A stretch of DNA of 64,000 nucleotides. Origin: Ruminiclostridium josui JCM 17888 (lineage in GTDB: Bacteria > Bacillota > Clostridia > Acetivibrionales > DSM-1351). The DNA lies in assembly GCF_000526495.1 (NCBI RefSeq), contig NZ_JAGE01000001.1, positions 1 to 64,000 of the forward strand, given 5' to 3'. This document shows, piece by piece, positions 8,450-16,839 of the stretch. Every line of letters begins with the position of its first letter. Position 1 is the first letter of the stretch. The position numbers and the translations under genes are program-made. Below the pieces are notes generated by a model that was not told the DNA's origin, searched no databases, and saw only the letters and a list, made by a program, of their open reading frames with translations.

Positions 8450-9334
8450 TTATCTGTCCCTTACGACCAGTGATAATGCAAGTTCTTTTAAAAACTGTGC
8501 CTTATTCCCGAATGCTTCTAAACATGAAATGCCTTCTTGAGTTACCGTTTCTAAGAGCTTTTTTGACTCCTCAATACCGTACATAGTTACATAAGTTGAT
8601 TTATTACATGAAGAATCCTTTCCGGGATTCTTCCCCATATTTTCAACGGTTCCCTCTATGTCAAGTATATCGTCCTTTATCTGAAAAGCTAAACCTAAAT
8701 TTGCTGCATATCCTGACAGAAGCTCAAATTCCTTTTTCTCTGCACCGCATATTACTGCTGCAGCTTCCACCGGAGCTTTTATCAACGCACCTGTTTTTAG
8801 TTTATGCATTGTTTTTAGCCTTTCACTTTCAATGGTTTTTCCTTCTGATTGAAGATCAATTACCTGACCTCCTACCATTCCTAATGCCCCTGCATATTTG
8901 GCAACTATTCCGGCAGCCCGCATTTTTTCAATACTCTTGGACTCCACTGCATCATTAATCATTATCTCATAAGCCATATTCAATAGTCCATCTCCGGCAA
9001 GTATTGCCATGGCTTCACCAAACACCTTGTGGTTTGTCGGCTTTCCCCTTCTGAAATCATCATTATCCATAGCCGGCAAATCATCGTGTATCAGTGAGTA
9101 TGTATGAATCATTTCAATTGCACAGCCAAAATTAACTACCTCTTGAAGAGGCTTATCTAGCAAATCAGCAACAGCAAGTGCCAATAAAGGTCTCAATCTC
9201 TTGCCTCCGGCTAAAAGACTGTATGACATTGCTTCTTTTATATCAAGGCAGTATCCGTTAACTTCTGGAATAATATTATGAAGCCTCTCTTCAATAATAT
9301 TCACATATATATCATTTTTTTCCTTAAAATTCAT
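8450..9334 (-). CDS. ispA: Polyprenyl (farnesyl/geranyl) diphosphate synthase
   Basis: Head-to-tail condensation of isopentenyl diphosphate with allylic diphosphates, probably yielding farnesyl diphosphate. The two aspartate-rich motifs are visible: HDDLPAMDNDDFRRG (the first, with the extra residues typical of bacterial short-chain enzymes) and KDDILD. GGKRLRP binds isopentenyl diphosphate. The start is the ATG at 9334 (MNFKEK, 294 aa) because GGGAGG is 5 nt upstream; the ATG four codons earlier contains this ribosome-binding site. It is 12 nt after xseB. Confidence 0.95.
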   Translation of the reverse strand: MNFKEKNDIYVNIIEERLHNIIPEVNGYCLDIKEAMSYSLLAGGKRLRPLLALAVADLLDKPLQEVVNFGCAIEMIHTYSLIHDDLPAMDNDDFRRGKPTNHKVFGEAMAILAGDGLLNMAYEIMINDAVESKSIEKMRAAGIVAKYAGALGMVGGQVIDLQSEGKTIESERLKTMHKLKTGALIKAPVEAAAVICGAEKKEFELLSGYAANLGLAFQIKDDILDIEGTVENMGKNPGKDSSCNKSTYVTMYGIEESKKLLETVTQEGISCLEAFGNKAQFLKELALSLVVRDR

Positions 9335-9346
9335 ATTTCCTCCCAA

Positions 9347-9583
9347 TTATATGTTAAATTCTTTTTCTTCCAATTTACCCTCTTCATTCTGAATCAGCAT
9401 TGTTATTTGCTTTTCAGCTTCATCCAGCTTTGCTGCACAGTATCTTGACAGTTCTATTCCCTGCTGAAAGCTGGTGATGGATTCCTCCAAAGTGGCCTCA
9501 CCCTTTTCAAGCTTCACAACAATTTGTTCAAGTTCTGCCATAGCCTCTTCAAAACTCTTTTCAATTTTAACACTCTTACTCAT
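9347..9583 (-). CDS. xseB: Exodeoxyribonuclease VII small subunit
   Basis: Small subunit of the ATP-independent single-strand exonuclease VII. 78 aa, acidic, helical. The family core is FEEAMAELEQIVVKLEKGE followed by a TLEESITSFQQGIEL segment. Its start overlaps the last 8 nt of xseA, giving translational coupling, and ispA follows at once. The xseA-xseB-ispA order is conserved in Firmicutes. Confidence 0.96.
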   Translation of the reverse strand: MSKSVKIEKSFEEAMAELEQIVVKLEKGEATLEESITSFQQGIELSRYCAAKLDEAEKQITMLIQNEEGKLEEKEFNI

Positions 9584-10790
9584 ATATTTTTCCCTCTCTT
9601 ACCGATTTAACGTCGCACTCTGCTAACCCGTTATTTAGTAATATTTTTACATTATCTCCAACATTAACCTGCCCTACACTATTTACAACATTGCCCTGAG
9701 AATTTTTAACAACACTGTACCCCCGCTCCATAATTTTCAAGGGGCTCAAGGCATCCAACTTTCCTGCTAGGATTCCAAACTGTGATTTTTTATCTTTTAT
9801 AATGGATTGATTCTCTCTTACAAGATTTTTAATTAAATTATCCAATGTTTGCCTTTGCTGATTTACTCTGTCAAAGGGCTGTGTAAAAAAAGGTCTTGAG
9901 TTTATTTTTTGCAGTTGATTCTGCAATGTTGTGACTTTTTTTACAAGAGCATTTTTCATTCTCATTTTGTAACTTTCCAGCTTATATAAAAGAACTTCTA
10001 TATCAGGAACTGCAAGTTCAGCGGCTGCAGAAGGAGTCGGCGCCCTCATATCCGCTACGAAATCGCATATAGTAAAATCTGTTTCATGTCCAACGGCAGA
10101 TATAACAGGAATATTTGATGCATATATGCTTCTTGCAACAATTTCCTCATTGAATGCCCACAGTTCCTCTAGTGAGCCTCCGCCCCTGGCTACAATAATT
10201 ACGTCAACCTTATTATACTCATTTAGCCGCTTTATGGCTTCAGCTATCTGCCCTGCTGCTTGTGGTCCCTGAACAGCTACAGGATACAAAACCAGTTTCA
10301 TTTTACTATTTCTTCTATAGGTTACATTTATAATATCCCTTATAACTGCACCTGTTGAAGATGTGACAATACCTATACTTCCGGGCAACATAGGTATGCT
10401 TTTCTTTTTCTCGGGGTCAAATAGCCCCTCTAGCTGCAGTTTCTCTTTTAACTGTTCAAATGCAATATGTAGAGCACCTACTCCATCCGGCTGCATATTA
10501 CTTGCGTACAGCTGATACTGCCCGTCTCTTTCAAAAACAGAGATATAGCCTGATACTATCACCTTCATGCCATTTTCGGGGGCAAACTTAAGTGTAATAG
10601 CCTGCGACTTGAACATAACGCATTTTAACAGGCTATTTTCATCTTTAATGGTAAAATACATATGCCCTGTATAATGGTGCTTAAAGTTAGATATTTCACC
10701 CCTAATTGAAACATCCGATAATATTAAATCCCTTGATATCAACTGCTTTATATAGTTATTTATGTCAGATACCGAGTAAATTCTATTCAT
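9576..10790 (-). CDS. xseA: Exodeoxyribonuclease VII large subunit
   Basis: Catalytic subunit of exonuclease VII, which degrades single-stranded DNA to oligonucleotides in repair. 404 aa. It has an N-terminal OB fold (about 1-100, with SDVSIRGEISNFKHH) and a catalytic domain with GIVTSSTGAVIRDI, VARGGGSLEELWAFN and SAVGHETDFTICDFVAD. A coiled-coil C-terminal region that binds XseB follows. The ATG at 10790 has GGAG upstream. A terminator-like hairpin lies in the 70 nt between this gene and nusB. Confidence 0.96.
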   Translation of the reverse strand: MNRIYSVSDINNYIKQLISRDLILSDVSIRGEISNFKHHYTGHMYFTIKDENSLLKCVMFKSQAITLKFAPENGMKVIVSGYISVFERDGQYQLYASNMQPDGVGALHIAFEQLKEKLQLEGLFDPEKKKSIPMLPGSIGIVTSSTGAVIRDIINVTYRRNSKMKLVLYPVAVQGPQAAGQIAEAIKRLNEYNKVDVIIVARGGGSLEELWAFNEEIVARSIYASNIPVISAVGHETDFTICDFVADMRAPTPSAAAELAVPDIEVLLYKLESYKMRMKNALVKKVTTLQNQLQKINSRPFFTQPFDRVNQQRQTLDNLIKNLVRENQSIIKDKKSQFGILAGKLDALSPLKIMERGYSVVKNSQGNVVNSVGQVNVGDNVKILLNNGLAECDVKSVREGKIYE

Positions 10791-10813
10791 TATTCAAAAA
10801 ACTCCTATATTCC

Positions 10814-10848
10814 AAAAAAGGATAATGTCAAATGTATCACATTACCCT
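10814..10848 (-). terminator. Intrinsic terminator (or attenuator) between nusB and xseA
   Basis: On the minus strand AAGGGTAATGT and ACATTATCCTT form a stem with a 10-nt loop, followed by TTTTTT (10814-10819). It starts about 12 nt after the nusB stop. It should end or reduce transcription from the amaP-DUF2273-nusB side before xseA. Confidence 0.75.
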
Positions 10849-10860
10849 TTAAAGCTTCAA

Positions 10861-11298
10861 TTATTCAGAATCACTTTCACTTACTGGCGTTTCTTGAGGT
10901 ATATCATTCTTTGATACCTTAGCCAAAAGGCCATTAACAAACGCTCCTGCATCCTCATTGCTATACTTTTTAGCCAATTCTACAGCCTCATTTACAGAGA
11001 CACTAAATGGTATATCATCCCTGTACAATATCTCGTAAATTCCTATTCTTAAAACTGATAAATCTATTTTTGATAAACGATTTATTTTCCATCCGGTAGC
11101 CTTTTTTTCTATTATACTATCTAATACCGGTATTTTTTCGTATACCCCATAAACGATTCCTTTGATGTATTCCCTATCGTTTTCAGTTAAACTTTCGTCT
11201 TCCAGGGCCATGTTAATTTGATCGTCTCTGTCAGTTTTCTGTATTTCCAATTGATACAACAGCTTCATCGCAGATTCCCTGGATGCACGGCGTCCCAT
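10861..11298 (-). CDS. nusB: Transcription antitermination factor NusB
   Basis: Binds boxA RNA with NusE (S10) in rRNA antitermination complexes. 145 aa, all-helical, beginning MGRRASRESAMKLLYQLE and containing the family segment PFSVSVNEAVELAKKY with a DAGAFVNGLL motif. The C-terminal tail is short and acidic. GGAGG lies 10 nt upstream of the ATG. It follows the Asp23-family pair amaP-DUF2273, a common clostridial order. Confidence 0.96.
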   Translation of the reverse strand: MGRRASRESAMKLLYQLEIQKTDRDDQINMALEDESLTENDREYIKGIVYGVYEKIPVLDSIIEKKATGWKINRLSKIDLSVLRIGIYEILYRDDIPFSVSVNEAVELAKKYSNEDAGAFVNGLLAKVSKNDIPQETPVSESDSE

Positions 11299-11331
11299 TG
11301 AATATTCCTCCTTAAATTAAGTTATTTCTGA

Positions 11332-11562
11332 CTATCTGTATGTACCAGGAGGCAGTATCCTGTCTAAAAGATTTTTGATATAGTCTTTGTCCTGGTACAA
11401 TTTTTTCCCAACATAAAATCCAAATACTACACACAGCACTACAAATAATGCCTTTAACAATCCAAGAATCAATACGACAACTGCAATTACAAAACCAATT
11501 GCAGCACCAAGTATTTCGCCCTTGTGTTGATTGTAAAATTCGGTTAATACCTGTTTATCCAT
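11332..11562 (-). CDS. DUF2273 small membrane protein
   Basis: 76 aa. One or two hydrophobic segments (about 17-50, with GAAIGFVIAVVVLILGLL) lie between a short N-terminus and a basic/acidic C-terminal tail with LLDRILPPG. DUF2273 proteins are regularly found between amaP and nusB or asp23 and are thought to help anchor Asp23 at the membrane. The function is unproven. The RBS GGAGGTG is strong and the gene is 17 nt after amaP. Confidence 0.85.
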   Translation of the reverse strand: MDKQVLTEFYNQHKGEILGAAIGFVIAVVVLILGLLKALFVVLCVVFGFYVGKKLYQDKDYIKNLLDRILPPGTYR

Positions 11563-11579
11563 GGTAACACCTCCAATTG

Positions 11580-12131
11580 TTACTCAACTCTAGCAGATTT
11601 GTAACCAGTGAAAATGCTCTCCACTAAAACTCTGACACTATCTACCTGCACTCCCGTGCAATCTTCAACCGCTGATTTTACTTTTTGCTGCATATCTTCA
11701 GACAGGAGCGGAATATTTATGTCAGGAAGAACAATCGCTTTCACAGTAATGCTTACACCTTCGCCTACTTTTGTAACAAATGCCTTGGAATCACGAATCC
11801 CGTTAAGCTTTCTGGATGTAGCCAATGCAATGTTCTCTATTGAGTTTAAAGTAATTCTGATATCGCCGTTCTTATTGTATTTAATTATAGCTTTTTTATC
11901 TCCTTCAGGCTTAAAACCAGAAAGAAGGAATGTCAAACTCAAACAGAAAAATATTGAAGAAACAATGAACATTATAATGGACGGATTCCGATGCGCCAAC
12001 ACATCGTTATATAAGTATGTATAAGCCTCCGACAATATGTCAGACTTGATTGTAACAAGCATTGCAAACATAGATGCTATTGTCAGGAAAAATGCATATA
12101 CAGCTAATAGTACACGTAAAATTATGTTCAT
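11580..12131 (-). CDS. amaP: Alkaline-shock membrane anchor AmaP (Asp23 family)
   Basis: 183 aa. Two transmembrane helices (about 7-29 and 52-73) are followed by an Asp23/Gls24-type domain (about 85-180) with the VKAIVLPDINIPLLSEDMQQKV pattern and a CTGVQVDSVRVLVE end. AmaP tethers Asp23 to the membrane in staphylococci, where loss induces cell-wall stress genes. Here its partner asp23 lies just upstream (171 nt away), with a hairpin between them. The RBS GAGGTG is 8 nt before the ATG. Confidence 0.88.
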   Translation of the reverse strand: MNIILRVLLAVYAFFLTIASMFAMLVTIKSDILSEAYTYLYNDVLAHRNPSIIMFIVSSIFFCLSLTFLLSGFKPEGDKKAIIKYNKNGDIRITLNSIENIALATSRKLNGIRDSKAFVTKVGEGVSITVKAIVLPDINIPLLSEDMQQKVKSAVEDCTGVQVDSVRVLVESIFTGYKSARVE

Positions 12132-12225
12132 ATTAACTTCACCTCTATTCTTTTTATTTCAAGCGAACAATACCAAAAATTCGTAATTAATTTCATTATA
12201 TTTCAATTATGTATAAAAATCAAAC

Positions 12226-12264
12226 GTATATGAGAATGTTTGGATAATAATCATTCTCATATAC
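12226..12264 (-). terminator. Hairpin after asp23
   Basis: Perfect 13-bp stem GTATATGAGAATG/CATTCTCATATAC (12226-12238 and 12252-12264), 38 nt beyond the asp23 stop. The following minus-strand sequence (GTTTGATTTTTA) is only moderately U-rich, so termination may be partial, giving more asp23 than amaP message. Confidence 0.6.
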
Positions 12265-12302
12265 TTTATTTAATTATTTCCAATAATACCGATATTGATA
12301 CT

Positions 12303-12686
12303 CTACTTAGTTTCAGGATCCTTTTTTATCTCTTTGTCAAAGTTAACTCCCTGAATGTGAATATTAACCTCAACAACATTGAGTCCAGTCATTTCCTGAA
12401 CTGCGTTTTTTACCTTGTCCTGTATATCCCATGCCACTTCAGGTATTCTTGCACCATATTCTACAATTATATATAAATCTATAGCTGCCTCTTTTTCTCC
12501 AACCTCTACTTTTACTCCTTTTGAAAGGTTTTTTCTTCCCAGAATCTCAGCGATTCCTCCTGCTATACCGCCACTCATTCCCGCTACCCCAGGAACATCA
12601 GTTGCAGCAATTCCCGCAATAATGGCAACAACTTCCTCAGATATTTTTACAGAACCATAGTCGTCGATTATATTATTCTCTTCCAT
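12303..12686 (-). CDS. asp23: Asp23/Gls24 envelope stress-response protein
   Basis: Alkaline-shock protein family. The domain occupies nearly the whole protein (127 aa), with KISEEVVAIIAGIAATDVPG and an EVAWDIQDKVKNAVQEMTG segment. It is cytoplasmic and expected to bind AmaP at the membrane. I use the ATG at 12686 because an in-frame ATG four codons earlier forms part of its GGAGG ribosome-binding site. Clostridia usually have several paralogues; this one and amaP stand between spoIIIAH and nusB. Confidence 0.92.
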   Translation of the reverse strand: MEENNIIDDYGSVKISEEVVAIIAGIAATDVPGVAGMSGGIAGGIAEILGRKNLSKGVKVEVGEKEAAIDLYIIVEYGARIPEVAWDIQDKVKNAVQEMTGLNVVEVNIHIQGVNFDKEIKKDPETK

Positions 12687-12848
12687 AAATACCTCCATTA
12701 TATCAGTCAGGCAATATTACCATTTTTTCTGGATAACAGCTTGTAAAATTATATCACTTCAAACTTTAATTATCAATCTATACTAGTATTTTAAATAATC
12801 GTGGTGTGTAATCATTTTGAATAATGCAACTGCTTGTCCTAAGTAACT

Positions 12849-12888
12849 AAAAAACAAAAGGCTATCTTTCCCAAGATAACCCCTTTTA
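12849..12888 (-). terminator. Terminator of the spoIIIA operon
   Basis: On the minus strand GGTTATCTT pairs with AAGATAGCC around a 4-nt loop, with flanking A and T runs extending the stem, followed by GTTTTTT. It lies about 30 nt after the spoIIIAH stop. Confidence 0.75.
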
Positions 12889-12916
12889 AGCTCATTTATA
12901 TATAAAATTATAAGAA

Positions 12917-13498
12917 TTAAAACATATTCTTGATTACAATCTTATCAAAAGGAACATTTCCCTGTCTTGAAACAATATCAGCTATTTTAGCCCAGTCAGC
13001 CTTGGATATTGCAGGAGCTTTAACAACAACATCTACACTTCCGTCGTCAGAAAATAATGCAACTACGTCATTAAAACCTTTTTCTTTTATAAGGGTTTCA
13101 ATATTTGTTTCTTTCTGAGACGTTTCAACTATTTTCATCATTTTTTCATATGCCTTGGATTTAGCATCTTTGCTGGCCATATCATCTTGATAAATACTTT
13201 TCATTGTTTCAATGTCCTTGTCTCTTGTAACATCCCTATCCATTTTTGCCTGAGCAAAAAAGGTGTTTGCTTCCTTTGAAGCGGTAGCTGTTTTCTCTTC
13301 ATCCCCGGCAGCAGCAGTGTCGATATTTTCCTTATCAGATGCATCCTGATTATCTACATATACTGCATCGCCAATTTGAGCGGAGTCATCTTCGCTGTAT
13401 TGTGAGCTTTTGTTGTAGTTATACTGCAGATATCCTGCCACTAACAACATAAGTACAAGGGAAAGTACAATTATTTGTTTTCTTTTTAAAAAATTCAT
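12917..13498 (-). CDS. spoIIIAH: Stage III sporulation protein AH
   Basis: Mother-cell component of the SpoIIIA-SpoIIQ channel. Its YscJ/FliF-like extracellular domain forms a ring and binds SpoIIQ across the intermembrane space. 193 aa. The N-terminal transmembrane helix (about 7-25) follows FLKRKQ. A low-complexity acidic linker (about 30-80) leads to a folded C-terminal domain with ETNIETLIKEKGFNDVVALF. GGAGGG lies about 8 nt upstream of the ATG. It is last in the operon, with a 125-nt gap after spoIIIAG. Confidence 0.95.
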   Translation of the reverse strand: MNFLKRKQIIVLSLVLMLLVAGYLQYNYNKSSQYSEDDSAQIGDAVYVDNQDASDKENIDTAAAGDEEKTATASKEANTFFAQAKMDRDVTRDKDIETMKSIYQDDMASKDAKSKAYEKMMKIVETSQKETNIETLIKEKGFNDVVALFSDDGSVDVVVKAPAISKADWAKIADIVSRQGNVPFDKIVIKNMF

Positions 13499-13623
13499 TA
13501 CATAGACCCTCCTAACAATCTTTTAGTTTATTGTTTCTCCTTGGCTTTTCACCTGAAGGATTTTGCTCGTCTCACACATTATGTATATTCATGTATATTA
13601 AAGTTTATTTCTATTTTTTAAAA

Positions 13624-14244
13624 TTAGTTTTTATTTCTCTCAAATACCTGTATTTTGTGAGAAGCTACTTCAAAAAGTGCTTCTGTAGCCTTTGAAAGAC
13701 TGCTCCTGACTTCTGCATCTCCGGCCCCGTCTGCAACTATGACAACTCCTTTTACTTTTGGGAGCAGTTCCTTTGTTATGTATGGTTTTTTTACACCATC
13801 GCTTTCCTCGAAAATAATGCTATTTTCCCTTTCTGACTGTTTAACTGACCTTGTACCTCCTTCCTTGTCTTTCTCCTGGGTGTCGCTTGTACTGTTTTTG
13901 GTGTTATATGCCGGCACAGATTCATTACCGGAATAAAAAGTCACCATAACACTAACCTTCCCTGCTCCCTTTATTTGAGACAGGATAGCCTCCAGACTTT
14001 TTTCCAGTTTATCCTTTGTTTCACCTTCCTTCTGGTTCAATGTTTCCACAGCCTCTGTCCCGTTTTTTGGCTGGGGAGTAACCTGCTCTTTTTTCTCAGG
14101 TGTTCCTTGGAAGAATACGCTGCCTGCAATGAGTAGAATTATTCCTATAATTGCAACTATTACGGCATTTTGAATAATCTTTTTGCTTCCGTCGGCAGTT
14201 ATTCTTTTTTTCAAATCCATTATAAGCTTACCAAATTTATACAT
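13624..14244 (-). CDS. spoIIIAG: Stage III sporulation protein AG
   Basis: Forms a large ring in the mother-cell to forespore feeding channel. 206 aa. A single transmembrane helix (about 27-45), a flexible linker (EKKEQVTPQPKNGTEAVE) and a ring-building domain with LEAILSQIKGAGKVSVMVTFYSG and VKGVVIVADGAGDAEVRSSL are present. The ATG at 14244 has GGAGGG upstream. It lies within the complete spoIIIAA-AH operon and is expected to be under sigma-E. Confidence 0.95.
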   Translation of the reverse strand: MYKFGKLIMDLKKRITADGSKKIIQNAVIVAIIGIILLIAGSVFFQGTPEKKEQVTPQPKNGTEAVETLNQKEGETKDKLEKSLEAILSQIKGAGKVSVMVTFYSGNESVPAYNTKNSTSDTQEKDKEGGTRSVKQSERENSIIFEESDGVKKPYITKELLPKVKGVVIVADGAGDAEVRSSLSKATEALFEVASHKIQVFERNKN

Positions 14245-14295
14245 TTATATTCCCTCCTGCACCATTTATTCCGAAAACTTATGGATTATCCCAAA

Positions 14296-14940
14296 TTAAT
14301 TTACTGTAACAATAATATTGTCTTTCTTTATTTCAAAGGATTTATTTATGGTCTGTCTTAACTGCTCGGTTATTTTTTTGCTCTCCTCATCTACAGGAGC
14401 TTCAACTGTTTTATTATTCTTTTTTCCCTTTATAAAAGGTAATGAAATATCTACCTTTTCAACAGGCATTACTGAAATAATTTTTACACTGTCCGACTTC
14501 TTTTTACCGCGTTTTACTTGCAGGTTTACTCTGGTTATTTCTCCGAATTTATCTGAAGAGTAATCCTCATTGATTTCAATATCTGCTTTTGCCTGGGAAA
14601 CTCCATCAACCTTTAAGGCTTGCTCCTGGATACTGTTAATAACCTTTTCCTTGTATACCTGAGATACTTGTTTCATCTGCTTGTCCTTTAGCAGTTTGCT
14701 GCTGGCTTCAAGTTCATTTTTATCAATATACATGCTATCTGATATTACATTTTGTCCGAGATCAAAATTCTTATTTTTAAGAGCTAAAAAAGGGTTTATA
14801 ACTGCAATTAACAAAATGAACCCTGCTATAAGGCTTATTACTTTTTTTATTTTTCCTGAAGGCATTATTATTTCAAATAAAATAAGAATGATAGTAATTG
14901 TTACAATATTGATAATCCAGCTTTTTAAAAATTCAAGCAT
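14296..14940 (-). CDS. spoIIIAF: Stage III sporulation protein AF
   Basis: Membrane protein of the SpoIIIA complex. 214 aa. Two N-terminal transmembrane helices (about 7-27 and 34-54) are followed by a charged C-terminal domain with predicted ring-building fold. The sequence VINSIQEQALKVDGVSQAKADIEI is typical of the family. Its RBS GGGGGAG sits in the 11-nt space after spoIIIAE. Confidence 0.93.
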   Translation of the reverse strand: MLEFLKSWIINIVTITIILILFEIIMPSGKIKKVISLIAGFILLIAVINPFLALKNKNFDLGQNVISDSMYIDKNELEASSKLLKDKQMKQVSQVYKEKVINSIQEQALKVDGVSQAKADIEINEDYSSDKFGEITRVNLQVKRGKKKSDSVKIISVMPVEKVDISLPFIKGKKNNKTVEAPVDEESKKITEQLRQTINKSFEIKKDNIIVTVN

Positions 14941-14951
14941 TTAACTCCCCC

Positions 14952-16148
14952 CTACCTTATTGCGGCAGACATGTTAGTAGTACTTATTACGATTGTGATT
15001 GCTATTAGGAACATAACTGCTATTGCCGCCGTTACTCCTAATATATATGTCAGTGAGCCTGACATATCATTAAGGCAATTTGTAATCTTCTTATCTGATA
15101 TAGGCTCTACAAATGCACAGGCCAGCTTGTACAACACAACTACTGCAAGAATCTTCAAAAGGGGCGCAAGACATATTAAAAGGATTCCTATCATTGCAAT
15201 GAGTCCCGATGCATTTTTAATTACCAATGTACAGCCTACTACTGTTTCAGCTGCATCTGCCAGATACTTTCCTACTACCGGGATAAACGTTCCCAGTGCA
15301 AACTTTGCTGTTTTACTTGTCACCCCGTCTACAACTGCACCCATTGAGCCCTGTATTGATACAATTGCTATAAATATTGTAAGAATAAGTCCTAGCCCCC
15401 AGGTACAGATTTGTTTCATAAAGCCAGCAAGTTTGGTTAATTGAATCTTATCTGAAATATTATTTACGATGTTAAGTATTGTAATAAGAAAAATAAGCGG
15501 GATAAAAAAATTTTTAATTACTGTGGCACCTATTTCAATCAGCATTACCAACACAGGTTGGAAAACACCCGCCGAAGATATACTCCCTGATGTTGCCAGA
15601 AGTGTTATTAGCAGCGGTATTATTGAATGCATAAATGATACCATACTATCAATAATGTCCATACACATTTTCATAGCCGTACTGAAACTAACCATCAGCA
15701 CTGAAACCAATACAATGTAGCACACGAAAAAAGCCATTTCACCCACACTTTCACTTAAAAATGAACTTTGCAGGTTTTTTAATATAGCACAAATAATAGA
15801 AAGAACTATTATCTTTATCAATATATCCGCATTTAAAAATACTTCTTTTAGCAAGTATCTGATTACTCTGTTAATAACTCCAGTGAAACTGAATTTCAAA
15901 TCTCCTTTTGCCGCATCAGAAACAAATTTCCCAGGGTCAAAGTCCGGAAAGAGTTCTTGCGAATCTTCACTGTAGTACTTTCTTACATTGTCACTTATGC
16001 CGGAGTTATCCTTAAGTTGATCATTTAGAATCTTTTCATTTTCGGCACTACTCTCTGTATTTTTCTGTATTGTCTCTGCATGTATGCAAAGTGGGGAGAA
16101 AATAGTTACAAGAAATAAAAATGCAAATACAAGTTTTTTTAATTTCAT
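14952..16148 (-). CDS. spoIIIAE: Stage III sporulation protein AE
   Basis: Polytopic membrane protein of the SpoIIIA channel. 398 aa. A signal peptide (about 1-24, ending HAETI) and a soluble region (25-100) precede about eight hydrophobic helices to the C-terminus. Family segments such as SGSISSAGVFQPVLVMLIE and VDGVTSKTAKFALGTFIPVVG (key residues GTFIPVVGKYLADA) are evident. The RBS GGAGGAT is strong. It resembles a permease-like component for small-molecule transfer, which remains a family-level proposal. Confidence 0.95.
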   Translation of the reverse strand: MKLKKLVFAFLFLVTIFSPLCIHAETIQKNTESSAENEKILNDQLKDNSGISDNVRKYYSEDSQELFPDFDPGKFVSDAAKGDLKFSFTGVINRVIRYLLKEVFLNADILIKIIVLSIICAILKNLQSSFLSESVGEMAFFVCYIVLVSVLMVSFSTAMKMCMDIIDSMVSFMHSIIPLLITLLATSGSISSAGVFQPVLVMLIEIGATVIKNFFIPLIFLITILNIVNNISDKIQLTKLAGFMKQICTWGLGLILTIFIAIVSIQGSMGAVVDGVTSKTAKFALGTFIPVVGKYLADAAETVVGCTLVIKNASGLIAMIGILLICLAPLLKILAVVVLYKLACAFVEPISDKKITNCLNDMSGSLTYILGVTAAIAVMFLIAITIVISTTNMSAAIR

Positions 16149-16204
16149 TGGTATATCCTCCGAGGCTGAAAGCAGCCATTAACGTGATGAATGTAGGATA
16201 CCTG

Positions 16205-16591
16205 CTATGGCATCAGTTTAATTACCAAGTCCAGGAGTGATGTTATTATCGGTACGGCCAGAACTACTATGGTAACCTTACCGGCAAGTTCTATTTTAGA
16301 GGCAATTGAGGATTCTCCTGCATCTTTGCAAACCTCCGCTCCAAACTCTGCTATATATGCGATTCCCACTATTTTAAGCAAGATAGCAATATATGTCGAA
16401 TCTATATCAGCTTTCTGACTAAAGGTCTTTATAAAATCTATCACTGCGGATAGCTTTACTGCCACAAGCATAAATATAAGAATCCCGGTAATAATGCTAA
16501 CCTGCAACGCAAGCTCCGGTTTTTGTGCCTTTATCACTGATGAAAGTGCTACCGCAACTATACCAATAAAAACAATCTGAAGTATGTCCAT
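16205..16591 (-). CDS. spoIIIAD: Stage III sporulation protein AD
   Basis: Small membrane protein of the SpoIIIA complex, 128 aa with four hydrophobic helices. Key features are MDILQIVFIGIVAVALSSVIK, the IVGIAYIAEFGAEVCKDAGE segment with ESSIASKIELAGK, and a C-terminal helix. It shares remote similarity with SpoIIIAC and lies two genes below spoIIIAA. The RBS GAGGGT lies about 9 nt before the ATG. Confidence 0.95.
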   Translation of the reverse strand: MDILQIVFIGIVAVALSSVIKAQKPELALQVSIITGILIFMLVAVKLSAVIDFIKTFSQKADIDSTYIAILLKIVGIAYIAEFGAEVCKDAGESSIASKIELAGKVTIVVLAVPIITSLLDLVIKLMP

Positions 16592-16624
16592 ATCATATGT
16601 ACCCTCGTATCCATAATGCTTTTG

Positions 16625-16819
16625 TTAAAACTGAAACATGGTTTTTACTGCCTCAAAAAGCCCTGCAATCTGTTTTGACACCATTAAAAGTACAACAACT
16701 ATTCCTGCAAGAGTAGTCATCATGGCCTGTTCTTCTCTGCCTGACCTGATTAATACTTGATTCAATACTGACACTAATATGCCTATTGCTGCAATTTTAA
16801 ATATGAGATCTACTTCCAT
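16625..16819 (-). CDS. spoIIIAC: Stage III sporulation protein AC
   Basis: 64-aa protein with two transmembrane helices, MEVDLIFKIAAIGILVSVLNQ and TTLAGIVVVLLMVSKQI, separated by a short RSGREEQAMM loop. This is the standard AC size and pattern. It probably oligomerises like other small channel components. AAGGAG lies 9 nt upstream of the ATG, and the gap to spoIIIAB is 20 nt. Confidence 0.95.
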   Translation of the reverse strand: MEVDLIFKIAAIGILVSVLNQVLIRSGREEQAMMTTLAGIVVVLLMVSKQIAGLFEAVKTMFQF

Positions 16820-16839
16820 AAAACTACACTCCTTTGTAC

